Below are positions 1-8,431 of a stretch of 25,909 bases of DNA, piece after piece. The translations under genes were made by a program, and so were the position numbers. The DNA is from Bacteroidia bacterium (lineage in GTDB: Bacteria; Bacteroidota; Bacteroidia; Bacteroidales; GCA-2748055): the NCBI GenBank assembly GCA_030596245.1, contig JAUVKN010000012.1, positions 1 to 25,909 of the forward strand, given 5' to 3'. How positions within the stretch are numbered: the stretch's first letter is position 1; each line of letters starts with the position of its first letter. The notes under the pieces are model-generated. The model worked only from the letters and a program-made list of their open reading frames with translations. It was not told where the DNA came from and searched no databases.

Positions 1-366
1 GTACAATTTCTCCTGATCTTCATCCCAATGGGATGTGGAGTCGCGGGTAAGAAAGTAGACATAATAGCGGCCCGGGTAAAGGAAATCGAATCTGAATTCG
101 CCTGTAACCCCTGTTATAGTTCTGTCACCCAATGCATTATCATTTCCATATAGCACAAATACATCCTCATCCACCGCAGGCTTCTGGTAAATGAGAGCAG
201 AATAATCATCATTATGAAACTGTTCAATGATGGTACCGGAGATGGATCCCGTACCACCCTGTCCCTCATTTTTCTCACATGATGAAAGCAGGCATATGGT
301 GGTTAACAATAATAAAACAATAACCACCCTTGAGAATGGTTTTATCCAGTAGAAAACAGATGACAT
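1..366 (-). CDS. Putative surface lipoprotein, N-terminal part (cut by window edge)
   Basis: The reading frame opens at the ATG complementary to 364-366 and stays open for 122 codons to the left edge, so the C-terminus is missing. The N-terminus has a basic and hydrophobic stretch (residues about 8-28) ending in the lipobox LLSSC, with the likely lipidated Cys at residue 30, followed by a Glu/Gly-rich linker. The visible mature part (GSISGTII, later GVTGEFRFDFLYPGRYYVYF) has the look of a carboxypeptidase-regulatory-like or SdrD B-like beta-sandwich, common in Bacteroidota lipoproteins. No enzymatic motif is visible. The next gene, on the same strand, lies upstream of it, with 55 bp between them, so co-transcription is possible. 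Function unknown. Confidence 0.75.
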   Translation of the reverse strand, partial: MSSVFYWIKPFSRVVIVLLLLTTICLLSSCEKNEGQGGTGSISGTIIEQFHNDDYSALIYQKPAVDEDVFVLYGNDNALGDRTITGVTGEFRFDFLYPGRYYVYFLTRDSTSHWDEDQEKLY

Positions 367-421
367 GCGTTGTTTTTTAATTCTGTAAATTCAAATATAG
401 CAAAAACCTTTCCTAATTAAT

Positions 422-2809
422 TCATTGCACCTGAAACATACTAACATACCTCCCTGCTCTCAAAACATAGATTCCTGGATAGAGTTTAGAAATGTCCAGT
501 CGGGATTTGAATCTCTCCGTAAATACCTTTTGGCCAATTGAGTTATAGATGACTACCTCCAAAGGTTCCTCTCCCCTGATATCAATTTGAATGAATTCTG
601 AAGCCGGATTTGGATAGATTTGAAATTGCTCTTCCTGGTCCTCTGTGATCTCAGACACTATTACCTGGTTGGAAATGTTGTAAGTGGGAATCATTGATCT
701 GAAATTGCCGGTTCCGTTAGGCCATCGGCCAAAACTAACATCACTCTCCTGAGATCCATAGATAAACTGGTCCACAATCCGGCCACCGCCATCACTCAGA
801 ATAATTTCTTCACCATCAGCTGATAATTTGAAATTGCTGTGCAACTTACCCTGTTCAGGATCATTGTCGGCCCAAATGGTCAGGTAGCCAGAAGGCTGCA
901 CAGAAACATCTGGAAAAGTCCATTTGGCAGGCTCTCCCGAATCATCGCTTATATGATATCCCAGCAAAGATATGGGTTTATCTGAAAGATTATGGATCTC
1001 GATCCAGTCATCAAACTCGCCATTTTCGTCACCAATTGTGCCATTATTGGAAGCTAGAAATTCGTTCAATACAAGGTCCGACAACGGGGTTTCAGCAACG
1101 TTAACCTGATAGATAAATACATCATATTCCGCCCCTTCGGGCATATAGGTAACACTCTTTTGACCATTATCAGCCACAGCTTCAATATAATACCTTACAT
1201 ATCCACCTGCAGGAACATGAGGAAGGATACCGGTAAAAACTCCATCACCGGCAGCACCATCACTGTCAATGCCATCATCATTCATTGCAACACTTGTAAA
1301 GTTTCCCGTCAGGCCAGTCCCAAAATAAAGGTTGACCGAATGAATGCCGCTGTCATGGGTTGCCATGGCGGTTACCAATGCCTCCTGACCGGCATGGGGA
1401 GCTGCCCATTCAACTCCCTCAACCATATGTTTTACATCCAGTATTTCAGGTGAAAGCCGGTTAATCAATGAATCGGAATAGATAAATGCTTTTCGCTCTA
1501 TTATAAACCTCCGCAGATCACCCACGAGCCGAAGATGCCGGTTGTAGGGGAAGTCGATTTTAGGGTCACTGTATACATGTGAAGAGATCATCGCGGAATA
1601 ACCATCAATAAGAGCCCCTGCCATCTCTGCATTATAACATTCGTCCAGTATTGTTCTCACATGTGCAAGGTAGCGTTGCCTCAGTTCCGGCACACTCAAC
1701 AGTCTGTTCAACAAAGGATAGTTCTCCTCTTCAAAATTGTAAAAGGGTGACCATTCCACATTCCTCAGTGACATGGCCGAGTTGCCGTCAAATTCCAGTG
1801 GGATCATGAGACCAGTTTCTTCATCGAGATACAAATAGTAATCCATCTTTCCCTTATGGATATAGCTGTCATCATCCGAAAAAACAATTTCATGTGCAAG
1901 GAACCATATGGTACCATCGATTTGCAAATAATTACTCAGTGAATCGTATAAAAGGTCCGGCGAAACATTGTTCAGCACATCGCAAACCCTCACCAGGTAA
2001 TCCCATGGATTATCCAAACCGGAACTTTTCAGGGTATAGTACTCCTGATATTTTGATATGGTATCACCCAGCCAGTTAAGAGCGGCGGTTCCATCTCCCC
2101 AGTTGGGAGCAGGTGGCGTTTCTACTGTGCTTTTTAGTGCAATCTCTTCCTGCTCATACCATGCAGGCACATCGGCCCTCCATCGAGCACCATCGCTGTT
2201 CATGAACCACTCCCTGATAAAATCGCCGTTCAGCTGCTGAATATTGGTATAGAGGCCCCAATCCTCCTCGTTCAAAAACAACCGGATAAAATTTCCCCTG
2301 ACAGCCGGCATATGTTCCCTGCTTAGTCGGGCATATAAAACCTCCTTCATGAAAGAAGCATCCTGAAAAGCATTGTTAAAATTAAAGGTGTTGTACCCCT
2401 CGATATCCTGTCCCTCTATCAATTCGTCCAATTTCACATCAAAGGAAAGTTTTTCCGATTCCTCCTTCTCTGGTTTGGTGTAGGAGGTTTGCCCCTTAAA
2501 CTGTACTGCCACACTATCATAAGTTTGTTGATCATATGTGAGTCTTGCCAGTACATAATAAGGGGTATTATAATTCAGTTTCATTTGCTCCCAGAAACCA
2601 GGATCATAAAAATCCAGGTAAACTGACCTGACAAGCATTTCATCATAAAACCCACTGCTCTCAACTCCACCCAGGCTCAAACGTCTTTTATCTTCCGAGA
2701 AACTAAAGTTTTCAGGTAATGACTGAGACATCAAATGGTCCGGGAGGATAATCAATGTCAGAAGAATCAAAACCAAACCACAAAAACAATGGTTTATCCT
2801 CAATTGCAT
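422..2809 (-). CDS. Secreted CotH-kinase family protein with lamin-tail domain and T9SS sorting domain
   Basis: This 795-residue protein has an N-terminal signal peptide (hydrophobic residues about 8-23, likely cleavage near 28-30). Residues about 55-450 match the CotH protein-kinase-like fold: RGNFIRLFLNEEDWGLYTNI (171-190) is the usual G-x-Y region, and MIPLEFDGNSA (335-345) stands where the family carries its metal-binding Asp segment. Residues about 465-570 form a beta-sandwich linker with an Asp/Gly loop (NDDGIDSDGAAGDG). Residues about 578-705 look like a lamin-tail domain (LVLNEFLASNNG, DDWIEIHNLSDKPISLLGY). Residues about 725-795 are a type A T9SS sorting domain (YPNPASEFIQI, IYNSIGQKV, LYPGIYVLRAG). 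It is therefore probably exported and surface-anchored or released. CotH proteins in Bacillus phosphorylate coat proteins; the substrate here is unknown. The catalytic residues differ enough that activity is not assured. Confidence 0.88.
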   Translation of the reverse strand: MQLRINHCFCGLVLILLTLIILPDHLMSQSLPENFSFSEDKRRLSLGGVESSGFYDEMLVRSVYLDFYDPGFWEQMKLNYNTPYYVLARLTYDQQTYDSVAVQFKGQTSYTKPEKEESEKLSFDVKLDELIEGQDIEGYNTFNFNNAFQDASFMKEVLYARLSREHMPAVRGNFIRLFLNEEDWGLYTNIQQLNGDFIREWFMNSDGARWRADVPAWYEQEEIALKSTVETPPAPNWGDGTAALNWLGDTISKYQEYYTLKSSGLDNPWDYLVRVCDVLNNVSPDLLYDSLSNYLQIDGTIWFLAHEIVFSDDDSYIHKGKMDYYLYLDEETGLMIPLEFDGNSAMSLRNVEWSPFYNFEEENYPLLNRLLSVPELRQRYLAHVRTILDECYNAEMAGALIDGYSAMISSHVYSDPKIDFPYNRHLRLVGDLRRFIIERKAFIYSDSLINRLSPEILDVKHMVEGVEWAAPHAGQEALVTAMATHDSGIHSVNLYFGTGLTGNFTSVAMNDDGIDSDGAAGDGVFTGILPHVPAGGYVRYYIEAVADNGQKSVTYMPEGAEYDVFIYQVNVAETPLSDLVLNEFLASNNGTIGDENGEFDDWIEIHNLSDKPISLLGYHISDDSGEPAKWTFPDVSVQPSGYLTIWADNDPEQGKLHSNFKLSADGEEIILSDGGGRIVDQFIYGSQESDVSFGRWPNGTGNFRSMIPTYNISNQVIVSEITEDQEEQFQIYPNPASEFIQIDIRGEEPLEVVIYNSIGQKVFTERFKSRLDISKLYPGIYVLRAGRYVSMFQVQ

Positions 2810-2892
2810 ATCAAGTGAAAGCTTTCATTATTCACACATTTGACGGCAGGAAGCAATATTAGTTTAATTTCGGGTTCTTTTTATGGATGGTT

Positions 2893-2906
2893 GTAACAAA
2901 TGTTAC
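2893..2906. promoter_or_regulatory. Palindromic operator, probable Crp/Fnr-family activator site
   Basis: GTAAC-AAAT-GTTAC is a perfect 5-bp inverted repeat with a 4-bp spacer, within the wider near-palindrome TTGTAACAAATGTTACCAA (2891-2909). The geometry (5-bp half-sites, 4-bp spacer) is that of Crp/Fnr-family sites. Its centre (2899.5) lies about 41.5 bp before the start inferred from the -7 box at 2930-2937, the classic class II activator position. The target would be the Fe-S operon starting at 2986. Which regulator binds is inference; HcpR- or Fnr-like proteins are candidates because they control similar ferredoxin genes in anaerobes. Confidence 0.5.
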
Positions 2907-2929
2907 CAATATATCTTATCTATAACCTG

Positions 2930-2937
2930 CATCTTTG
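2930..2937 (+). promoter_or_regulatory. Candidate -7 promoter box of the ferredoxin operon
   Basis: CATCTTTG matches the Bacteroidota -7 consensus TAnnTTTG at all fixed positions except the first base. No TTTG or TTG -33 element is visible at the right distance; the palindrome at 2893-2906 lies just upstream of that position instead. This fits an activator-dependent promoter. The inferred start near 2941 leaves a leader of about 45 nt before the ATG at 2986. Confidence 0.4.
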
Positions 2938-2985
2938 TACCATCAAACAAGCAATAAAACTTTTACTCTTTCAAACTTTTAGACT

Positions 2986-3915
2986 ATGCTGCGAGAAGTT
3001 GTTAAAATCGATGAAGAATTATGTGACGGATGTGAACAGTGTATCCCAAACTGTCACGAGGGAGCACTCCAGATGATCGATGGAAAGGCAAGACTTGTAA
3101 GTGACCTCATGTGCGATGGTCTGGGTGCATGCCTGGGTCACTGCCCCCAGGGAGCCATCACCATTGAAAAACGAGAGGCGGAGCCCTACGATGAAACCAA
3201 AGTAATGGAGATCATGGTGGAAAAAGGGGGAAACACGGTGGTTGCCCACCTGCTCCATCTTAAGGAACACAATGAGATGGAATTTCTCAAAGAGGGAGTC
3301 CACTATTTGAATGAACACGAAAATGAAATAGAATTTAATATCAAAGATGTGATGAGCAGAGTACACCATGCCAAAGTAGAAGAAGAACAACTTGCTTGCG
3401 GTTGTGCGGGATCAGAGGCCAGGAGTTTCAACCCACAATCGGCAGTTATGGCATCTGGTGCAGTGGCTACTGGTCAGGCCGGAGCAATGGCTGCCGGATC
3501 ATTTACCGTAGCCGGTATTCAGGGTGAACAACCTTCAGAATTGAGGCAGTGGCCCGTTCAGATGCACCTGATCAATCCCATGGCCTCCTATTTCCAGCAG
3601 GCCGATCTTGTCCTGGCAGCAGATTGCGTAGCATTCTCAGTGGGCAATTTTCATTCAAAATGGCTGAGGGGAAAAAGCCTGGTCATCGCCTGCCCCAAAC
3701 TCGATTCCGGACTCGATTCCTATGTTTCCAAACTCAAATCTTTGATAGATGATGCAAAAATCAATACCTTAACGGTGATGATGATGCAGGTACCCTGTTG
3801 TGGTGGATTGCTGCAGATGGTAAAAGCAGCCACAGCAAATTGCGAGAGGAAAGTGCCGGTAAAAACGGTGATTGTCGGGGTAGAGGGCGAGATCCTGCAG
3901 GAAGAATGGGTGTAA
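2986..3915 (+). CDS. Cys-rich 4Fe-4S ferredoxin-domain protein
   Basis: This 309-residue soluble protein begins with a ferredoxin-like domain. Motif 1 is complete (C13, C16, C19, C23 in CDGCEQCIPNC). Motif 2 reads CDGLGACLGHCP (C43, C49, C53) with Leu at 46 where the second Cys is expected, so the second cluster may be 3Fe-4S, use another ligand, or be absent. The remaining 230 residues carry more Cys: C138 and C140 (ACGCAG), C214, C236 (ACPK), the pair C271-C272 (VPCCGG) and C286, enough for a further metal site. Proteins of this shape occur in anaerobes, often near Crp/Fnr regulators or hybrid-cluster protein genes (from memory, not checked). The gene is first in a likely operon with the membrane Fe-S protein 27 bp downstream. 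An electron-transfer role is likely; the partner is unknown. Confidence 0.8.
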   Translation: MLREVVKIDEELCDGCEQCIPNCHEGALQMIDGKARLVSDLMCDGLGACLGHCPQGAITIEKREAEPYDETKVMEIMVEKGGNTVVAHLLHLKEHNEMEFLKEGVHYLNEHENEIEFNIKDVMSRVHHAKVEEEQLACGCAGSEARSFNPQSAVMASGAVATGQAGAMAAGSFTVAGIQGEQPSELRQWPVQMHLINPMASYFQQADLVLAADCVAFSVGNFHSKWLRGKSLVIACPKLDSGLDSYVSKLKSLIDDAKINTLTVMMMQVPCCGGLLQMVKAATANCERKVPVKTVIVGVEGEILQEEWV

Positions 3916-3942
3916 AATGTATCAGAAACTGACCAAGACAGA

Positions 3943-4923
3943 ATGAGGGGATACAAATCATTTAGGCTGCCACTGCTTGTATTCCTGCTCACCGTATTCC
4001 TGCTCACCTTTGTCCATATTAAGGTGGAAAATCCCCTGTTGTTGTTGGAAAGATTTGTGAAGGGAGGCGGATGGATTGAAATCGCACTGATAGGGTTATA
4101 CGGTTCCATCGTAGCATACAAGATGCAGGATCCCGGTAAGGTCCAGAAATGGAGAAAATACACCTGGTTTGCCTTTTCTGTACTCTTTTTCTCACAGCTG
4201 TTCCTTGGACTCATCGGTTTTGAGAGATTCCTGATGACAGGGAAACTACACCTTCCGGTTCCTGCCATGATCCTGGCCGGCCCCATCTACAGGGGACACA
4301 CATCTATGATGTCCATTCTGTTCGTGAGTACACTGATCCTGTCTGGCCCTGCCTGGTGCAGTCACCTCTGTTATTTTGGGGCCATTGACGGACTGGCCTC
4401 CGGAGGGAAAACACGCAGGGGTCCCATACGGAACAAATGGGCCCTGAAATCCACAATGATGATCCTGGTAATTCTTGCTGCCTTAGTACTGAGGTGGATG
4501 CAGGTACCCATTCTCACATCCACAATTATAGCGCTGGGATTTGGAGTGATCGGACTCGGGGTAATCTTTCTTATTTCCCGAAAGGAAGGCAGAATGGTGC
4601 ATTGCACCTCTTACTGTCCCATTGGGACTGTTGTGAACCTGACCCGTTTTGTGAATCCGTTCAGGATGTATATCGACAACAACAGCTGTACAAATTGCAT
4701 GGTCTGTACCAGCTTCTGTAAATATGATGCACTAAACAAATCAGATATTGTTAACAGGAAACCGGGACTTACCTGTACCCTTTGTGGTGATTGTGTTTCA
4801 TCCTGCCATGCCGGTTCCATAAAATATAAATTCCTCAGGCTGTCACCCACAGCAGCCAGGAACCTCTACCTGCTTATCACCATTGCCCTCCACGCCTCTA
4901 CCATGGCACTTGCACGTATTTGA
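3943..4923 (+). CDS. Membrane 4Fe-4S binding protein, NapH/NosR/CcoG-like
   Basis: This 326-residue protein has about six hydrophobic segments (near residues 10-25, 44-58, 74-92, 122-136, 168-184, 188-211). Two cysteine pairs typical of the NapH/NosR/CcoG families are present: CSHLC (C139, C143) and CTSYCP (C221, C225). They are followed by two full 4Fe-4S motifs, C249-C252-C255-C259 (CTNCMVCTSFCK) and C278-C281-C284-C288 (CTLCGDCVSSCH). A final hydrophobic stretch (about 307-323) ends the protein. Such proteins pass electrons between the quinone pool or membrane and soluble partners. The gene follows the Cys-rich ferredoxin by 27 bp, so the two probably form one electron-transfer unit. No nitrate or nitrous oxide reductase genes are in view, so NapH or NosR in the strict sense is not supported. 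Confidence 0.82.
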   Translation: MRGYKSFRLPLLVFLLTVFLLTFVHIKVENPLLLLERFVKGGGWIEIALIGLYGSIVAYKMQDPGKVQKWRKYTWFAFSVLFFSQLFLGLIGFERFLMTGKLHLPVPAMILAGPIYRGHTSMMSILFVSTLILSGPAWCSHLCYFGAIDGLASGGKTRRGPIRNKWALKSTMMILVILAALVLRWMQVPILTSTIIALGFGVIGLGVIFLISRKEGRMVHCTSYCPIGTVVNLTRFVNPFRMYIDNNSCTNCMVCTSFCKYDALNKSDIVNRKPGLTCTLCGDCVSSCHAGSIKYKFLRLSPTAARNLYLLITIALHASTMALARI

Positions 4924-4965
4924 AGATATTTCACTACTTTTAGGTAAGAACCCCGAGGCCCTGTC

Positions 4966-5877
4966 ATGAACCAGATCCACAATTTCCTTGAAAACTCAGT
5001 CGGGATCAGTCCCGAGAACCAGACTAAGATCTTTTATTCTATTATAATCCTTCTGGTGCTTGGAGGAATTCGATTTGCCATCCTGAGAATCGTATGGAGG
5101 TTCACAGAAGACCCTAAGTCCAGGTATACCTGGAGGCGGGCTATTTCATTTACCGTTGGCTTTCTGACAGTTATCCTTATCGGTAGTGTATGGATCAAAG
5201 CCATCGGTCAGTTCGGAACCTTTCTTGGTTTACTAACTGCCGGTCTGGCCATTGCTTTGAAAGATTTGCTGACCAACATTGCAGGCTGGATCTTTATCCT
5301 GGCCCGAAAACCCTTTAGTTTGGGGGATCGCATCCAGATCGGTGAACATTCAGGGGATGTGATCGATCTCCGGCTGTTCCAGTTTACCCTCCTGGAGATT
5401 GGAAACTGGGTCGATGCCGATCAGAGTACCGGAAGGATCATCCATATCCCCAACGGCATCGTATTCACCAAGACCCAGGCCAATTACAGTGCAGGATTCA
5501 AATTCATCTGGAATGAGATGCCAGTGCTGGTCACCTTTGAAAGCAACTGGAGATTGGCCAGGGATCTTCTGCAGAAAATCGTGAGCGAACATACAGAAGA
5601 TCTCTCTGCCGATGCTGAGAGGAAGATCATTGAAGCCAGTAAAAAATATATGATCTTCTACCAGTACCTGACCCCCATTGTTTATACATCCGTAAAAGAT
5701 AGCGGTATCCTCCTCACCATGAGATACATTTGTGATGCCCGCAGACGCCGGATCACCGAACATGAGATCTGGGAAGACGTGCTTAAGGCATTTGCAAAAA
5801 GCAAAGAGATCGAATTTGCCTATCCCACACAACGCTTCTTCGCACGACCGGGCGAAAAAGATGATTCACCGTTGTAG
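4966..5877 (+). CDS. MscS-family small-conductance mechanosensitive channel
   Basis: This 303-residue protein has three hydrophobic helices at about 22-44, 59-80 and 82-114. The last is the Gly/Ala-rich pore helix of MscS (FGTFLGLLTAGLAIALKDLL, 84-103), followed by the start of the cytosolic beta domain (FSLGDRIQIGEHSGDVIDL, 117-135). The length is near that of E. coli MscS (286). It would release solutes on sudden drops in outside osmolarity. It follows the membrane Fe-S gene by 42 bp with no visible terminator, so it may be in the same transcript, although no functional link to redox proteins is obvious. Its stop lies 13 bp from the stop of the convergent GH51 gene. The family call is firm; the physiological ion or solute is not known. 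Confidence 0.9.
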   Translation: MNQIHNFLENSVGISPENQTKIFYSIIILLVLGGIRFAILRIVWRFTEDPKSRYTWRRAISFTVGFLTVILIGSVWIKAIGQFGTFLGLLTAGLAIALKDLLTNIAGWIFILARKPFSLGDRIQIGEHSGDVIDLRLFQFTLLEIGNWVDADQSTGRIIHIPNGIVFTKTQANYSAGFKFIWNEMPVLVTFESNWRLARDLLQKIVSEHTEDLSADAERKIIEASKKYMIFYQYLTPIVYTSVKDSGILLTMRYICDARRRRITEHEIWEDVLKAFAKSKEIEFAYPTQRFFARPGEKDDSPL

Positions 5878-5890
5878 CAATACTACCACA

Positions 5891-7447
5891 TTACAAAATT
5901 TCCAATACCACAACTGATCTGGCAGGAAGAGTTAATTCTACACGACCCTTCTGAACTTTTGCATCTTTGAATTCTGCCGGCATCACCTCCCGGGAATTTT
6001 CAAAAGTGTTGTAACTGTTCATGCGCTCTGAAGTCAGGATGGTGCCCTTCACCCTCTTTTCATCGGACCCGCGAAGATCGATTGAAAGAGGAAGGGAGTT
6101 TTCCGGATCGATGTTCACCAGCGACAGATGGATGATTCCATCTCTATCCTTTGAAGCACTAATGCTAACAGCCAGTAGTGAATCATCACCGAAATTGTAC
6201 GCTGGACTTTCAAAGGAGAGTGGTAACATGGTTGCATCGTGATGCACCTTGTACATATCATATATATGATAGGTTGGGGTAAGCATCATCTTCTCTCCTT
6301 CGGTAAAAATAAGGGCCTGGAGCACATTGATGGTCTGGGCAATATTGGCCATTTTGACCCTTTTGCAACGGTCATTCAGATAATTGAGCGTGAGTGCTGC
6401 CACCAGTGCATCCCGCATGCTGTTCTGTTGAAACAGGAAACCAGGATTGGTACCGGGTTCCACATTGTACCAGGTTCCCCACTCATCAAATACCAGGTCC
6501 ACACGATGATCCGGATCATACCTGTCCATAATGTCCATATGGCGGTCAATGACCTCCTCAACCCTGAGACAACGTTTTAATACATCAAAATAAAGATCCT
6601 CGCCGAATTCAGTGGCAGATCCTTTATTGCTCCAGTTGGTTGTATAATAGTGCAATGACAAACCATCCATCATACGGTGCGGAATCTTCTTCATCAGGAT
6701 CTCTGTCCAGTTGAGATCCGCCGAATTGGCTCCACCTGCAATCTTATAGAGACGGTTCTTACCATAGCTCCTGCAAAATGTAGCATACCTTCTGTATTGA
6801 TCGGCGTAAAAATCAGCTGTCATATTTCCCCCGCACCCCCAGTTTTCATTTCCCACGCCCCAGTACTTCACACCCCAGGCTTGTTCCCTTCCATTCACCC
6901 GTCTCAGGTCTGCCATGGGACTGATCCCGTCAAAATTCAGGTATTCAACCCACTGGGACATCTCCTGAACACTTCCACTGCCCACATTGCCGCATATCAC
7001 AGGCTCGGTTCCCAGTTGCTCACAAAGATCCATGAACTCGTGGGTGCCAAAACTGTTGTCTTCGGTAACACCACCCCAGTGGGTATTGACCATTTTCGGT
7101 CTTTCCGATGCCGGTCCGATCCCATCCATCCAGTGATACTCATCGGCAAAGCATCCACCGGGCCACCTCAGGTTGGGAATATTGATTTTCCGGAGGGCAT
7201 CCACCACATCATTTCGTATACCATTTGTATTGGGTATCTCAGAATCCATGCCCACCCAATATCCTCCATAGATACAGTGTCCCAGGTGCTCTGAGAAATG
7301 TCCGTAGATATGCCGGCTAATAATCTCCTTGCCCTGATCGGTATTGATGATGACAGTGGCCTGTTGATCATCCTGGCCTGATTGTGACTTCCCCGTCGTG
7401 CTGAAAAGCACCAGGGACAAAACGAGTACTGATTGAAGTTTTATCAT
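5891..7447 (-). CDS. GH51 alpha-L-arabinofuranosidase, exported
   Basis: This 518-residue protein opens with a signal peptide ([19 protein letters not shown], cleavage near residue 22). It then shows the GH51 barrel: [16 protein letters not shown] (48-62), [14 protein letters not shown] (93-106), the acid/base Glu at 201 in [10 protein letters not shown], and the nucleophile Glu at 322 in [12 protein letters not shown]-terminal beta-sandwich (about 400-518) ends in [14 protein letters not shown]51 enzymes remove terminal arabinofuranosyl groups from arabinan and arabinoxylan. Many are cytosolic; the signal peptide here implies periplasmic action. It is the last gene of a minus-strand group, 62 bp downstream of the ChaN-like gene. 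It would complement the GH10 xylanase elsewhere in the window. Confidence 0.93.
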   Translation of the reverse strand: MIKLQSVLVLSLVLFSTTGKSQSGQDDQQATVIINTDQGKEIISRHIYGHFSEHLGHCIYGGYWVGMDSEIPNTNGIRNDVVDALRKINIPNLRWPGGCFADEYHWMDGIGPASERPKMVNTHWGGVTEDNSFGTHEFMDLCEQLGTEPVICGNVGSGSVQEMSQWVEYLNFDGISPMADLRRVNGREQAWGVKYWGVGNENWGCGGNMTADFYADQYRRYATFCRSYGKNRLYKIAGGANSADLNWTEILMKKIPHRMMDGLSLHYYTTNWSNKGSATEFGEDLYFDVLKRCLRVEEVIDRHMDIMDRYDPDHRVDLVFDEWGTWYNVEPGTNPGFLFQQNSMRDALVAALTLNYLNDRCKRVKMANIAQTINVLQALIFTEGEKMMLTPTYHIYDMYKVHHDATMLPLSFESPAYNFGDDSLLAVSISASKDRDGIIHLSLVNIDPENSLPLSIDLRGSDEKRVKGTILTSERMNSYNTFENSREVMPAEFKDAKVQKGRVELTLPARSVVVLEIL

Positions 7448-7509
7448 AGGATTCTCAAGATACTGAAAATCCTGCTATCAAATGATGGGCGAGGCGACCG
7501 ATCTTACAA

Positions 7510-8397
7510 CTAATGGGTTTTTGTCATGGAAGAGGGTACGGCTATGATAAAGTCCGCCTTCCCTTTTGAATCCTCCTCAAGTTCGTCCAGGTTGTCCTGT
7601 GACACCGTGGAGATGGTAACAATTTTCAAATCCGGATTGGCCCTTTGGAGGAACCAGTTCATACTTTCAAATTCATCCGAGTGGTACGCTCCGTGGTAGT
7701 GAATAAAGAGCTCTCCCTGTTGCCAGTTCTCCAGGATAAAATGTGTCATGGTGGCATCCTTGATGGCCTGTGCATCGGCCAGGTTAATGCTGCCATGACC
7801 CGTTGGACCCTCTCCGTGGATCAACTGGTTATAACAATTGAGTGAGGTGTCATACTCCAGAGGAAGCGGGGCAATGAACCGTTTTGCCTCATCGCTTAAA
7901 CTATCCAGCTTAACGACTCCCTGTTTGAAAACTGTATTGGCATACCTCCTGGGTATATTGGTGGCAATAAACTTCAGTTCGTTCTCCTTTGCCAGCAAAA
8001 CCAGTGGCTTGTAATCTGTCTTGTAGTTCTTCCATAACCTTGCCTCCTCTTCGAATTTGGCCTCAGAGATCAGTCCGGAAAAGTACTCATCCAGGATCAT
8101 CTGGTTATCGGACTCGAACATCTCAGCCCCCAGCACCAGGTCTTCCCCTTTGATTTCATGCAAATCCCGGCTAATTTCAAGCTGCAGCCAGTGTGATATG
8201 GAGTTGTTGTGAAGTTCACCGAACAGTACCACATCGGCATCGGAGGCGGCTTCCACCATTTTCTCATATTTTACCTTTTTTCCATCCTCCCTGAATAGCC
8301 TGTAAGCCTGTTTCTGGGTAAATGCAGTTACTGCCATGGATGCCAGGAGGAGGAATGCAAACACCTTCTTCCCTGCTCTTCTCTGTTCAATTATCAT
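7510..8397 (-). CDS. ChaN-like (DUF399) haem-binding-uptake family protein
   Basis: This 295-residue exported protein carries the ChaN/Tiki-superfamily pattern: VVLFGELHNNSISHWLQLEI near residues 53-72, then VLGAEMFESDNQ, and a late His segment (FIHYHGAYHSDEF). ChaN of Campylobacter binds haem as a dimer; related proteins are putative metal-dependent hydrolases. The N-terminus is a signal peptide with a basic start (MIIEQRRAGKK) and hydrophobic core. I chose the ATG at 8397 over an in-frame TTG at 8403 because it is the normal codon and keeps the whole signal. No lipobox Cys is visible. It lies 34 bp after the M14 peptidase-like gene and before GH51. Its connection to polysaccharide use is not evident. 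Confidence 0.83.
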   Translation of the reverse strand: MIIEQRRAGKKVFAFLLLASMAVTAFTQKQAYRLFREDGKKVKYEKMVEAASDADVVLFGELHNNSISHWLQLEISRDLHEIKGEDLVLGAEMFESDNQMILDEYFSGLISEAKFEEEARLWKNYKTDYKPLVLLAKENELKFIATNIPRRYANTVFKQGVVKLDSLSDEAKRFIAPLPLEYDTSLNCYNQLIHGEGPTGHGSINLADAQAIKDATMTHFILENWQQGELFIHYHGAYHSDEFESMNWFLQRANPDLKIVTISTVSQDNLDELEEDSKGKADFIIAVPSSMTKTH

Positions 8398-8431
8398 AGT
8401 CAATCATTTATTTAAGGAATCAAAAGTAACT

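Noticed and set aside
3720..4286. Minus-strand frame of 188 codons across the junction of the two Fe-S genes
   Set aside because: It overlaps two well-supported coding regions on the other strand, and its sequence shows no family resemblance.
3943..4923. Calling the membrane Fe-S protein NapH, NosR or CcoG outright
   Set aside because: The motifs are shared by all three families, and no nitrate reductase, nitrous oxide reductase or cytochrome oxidase genes are in the window.
5870..5888. Hairpin between the convergent MscS and GH51 genes as a two-way terminator
   Set aside because: The pairing (GTTGTAG with CTACCAC around CAATA) is short and has a mismatch, and no T-run follows on either strand.
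6677..7294. Open frame of 205 codons on the plus strand within the GH51 gene
   Set aside because: It is antisense to GH51 and covers its catalytic acid/base region; the translation is rich in His, Ile and Pro without any family pattern.
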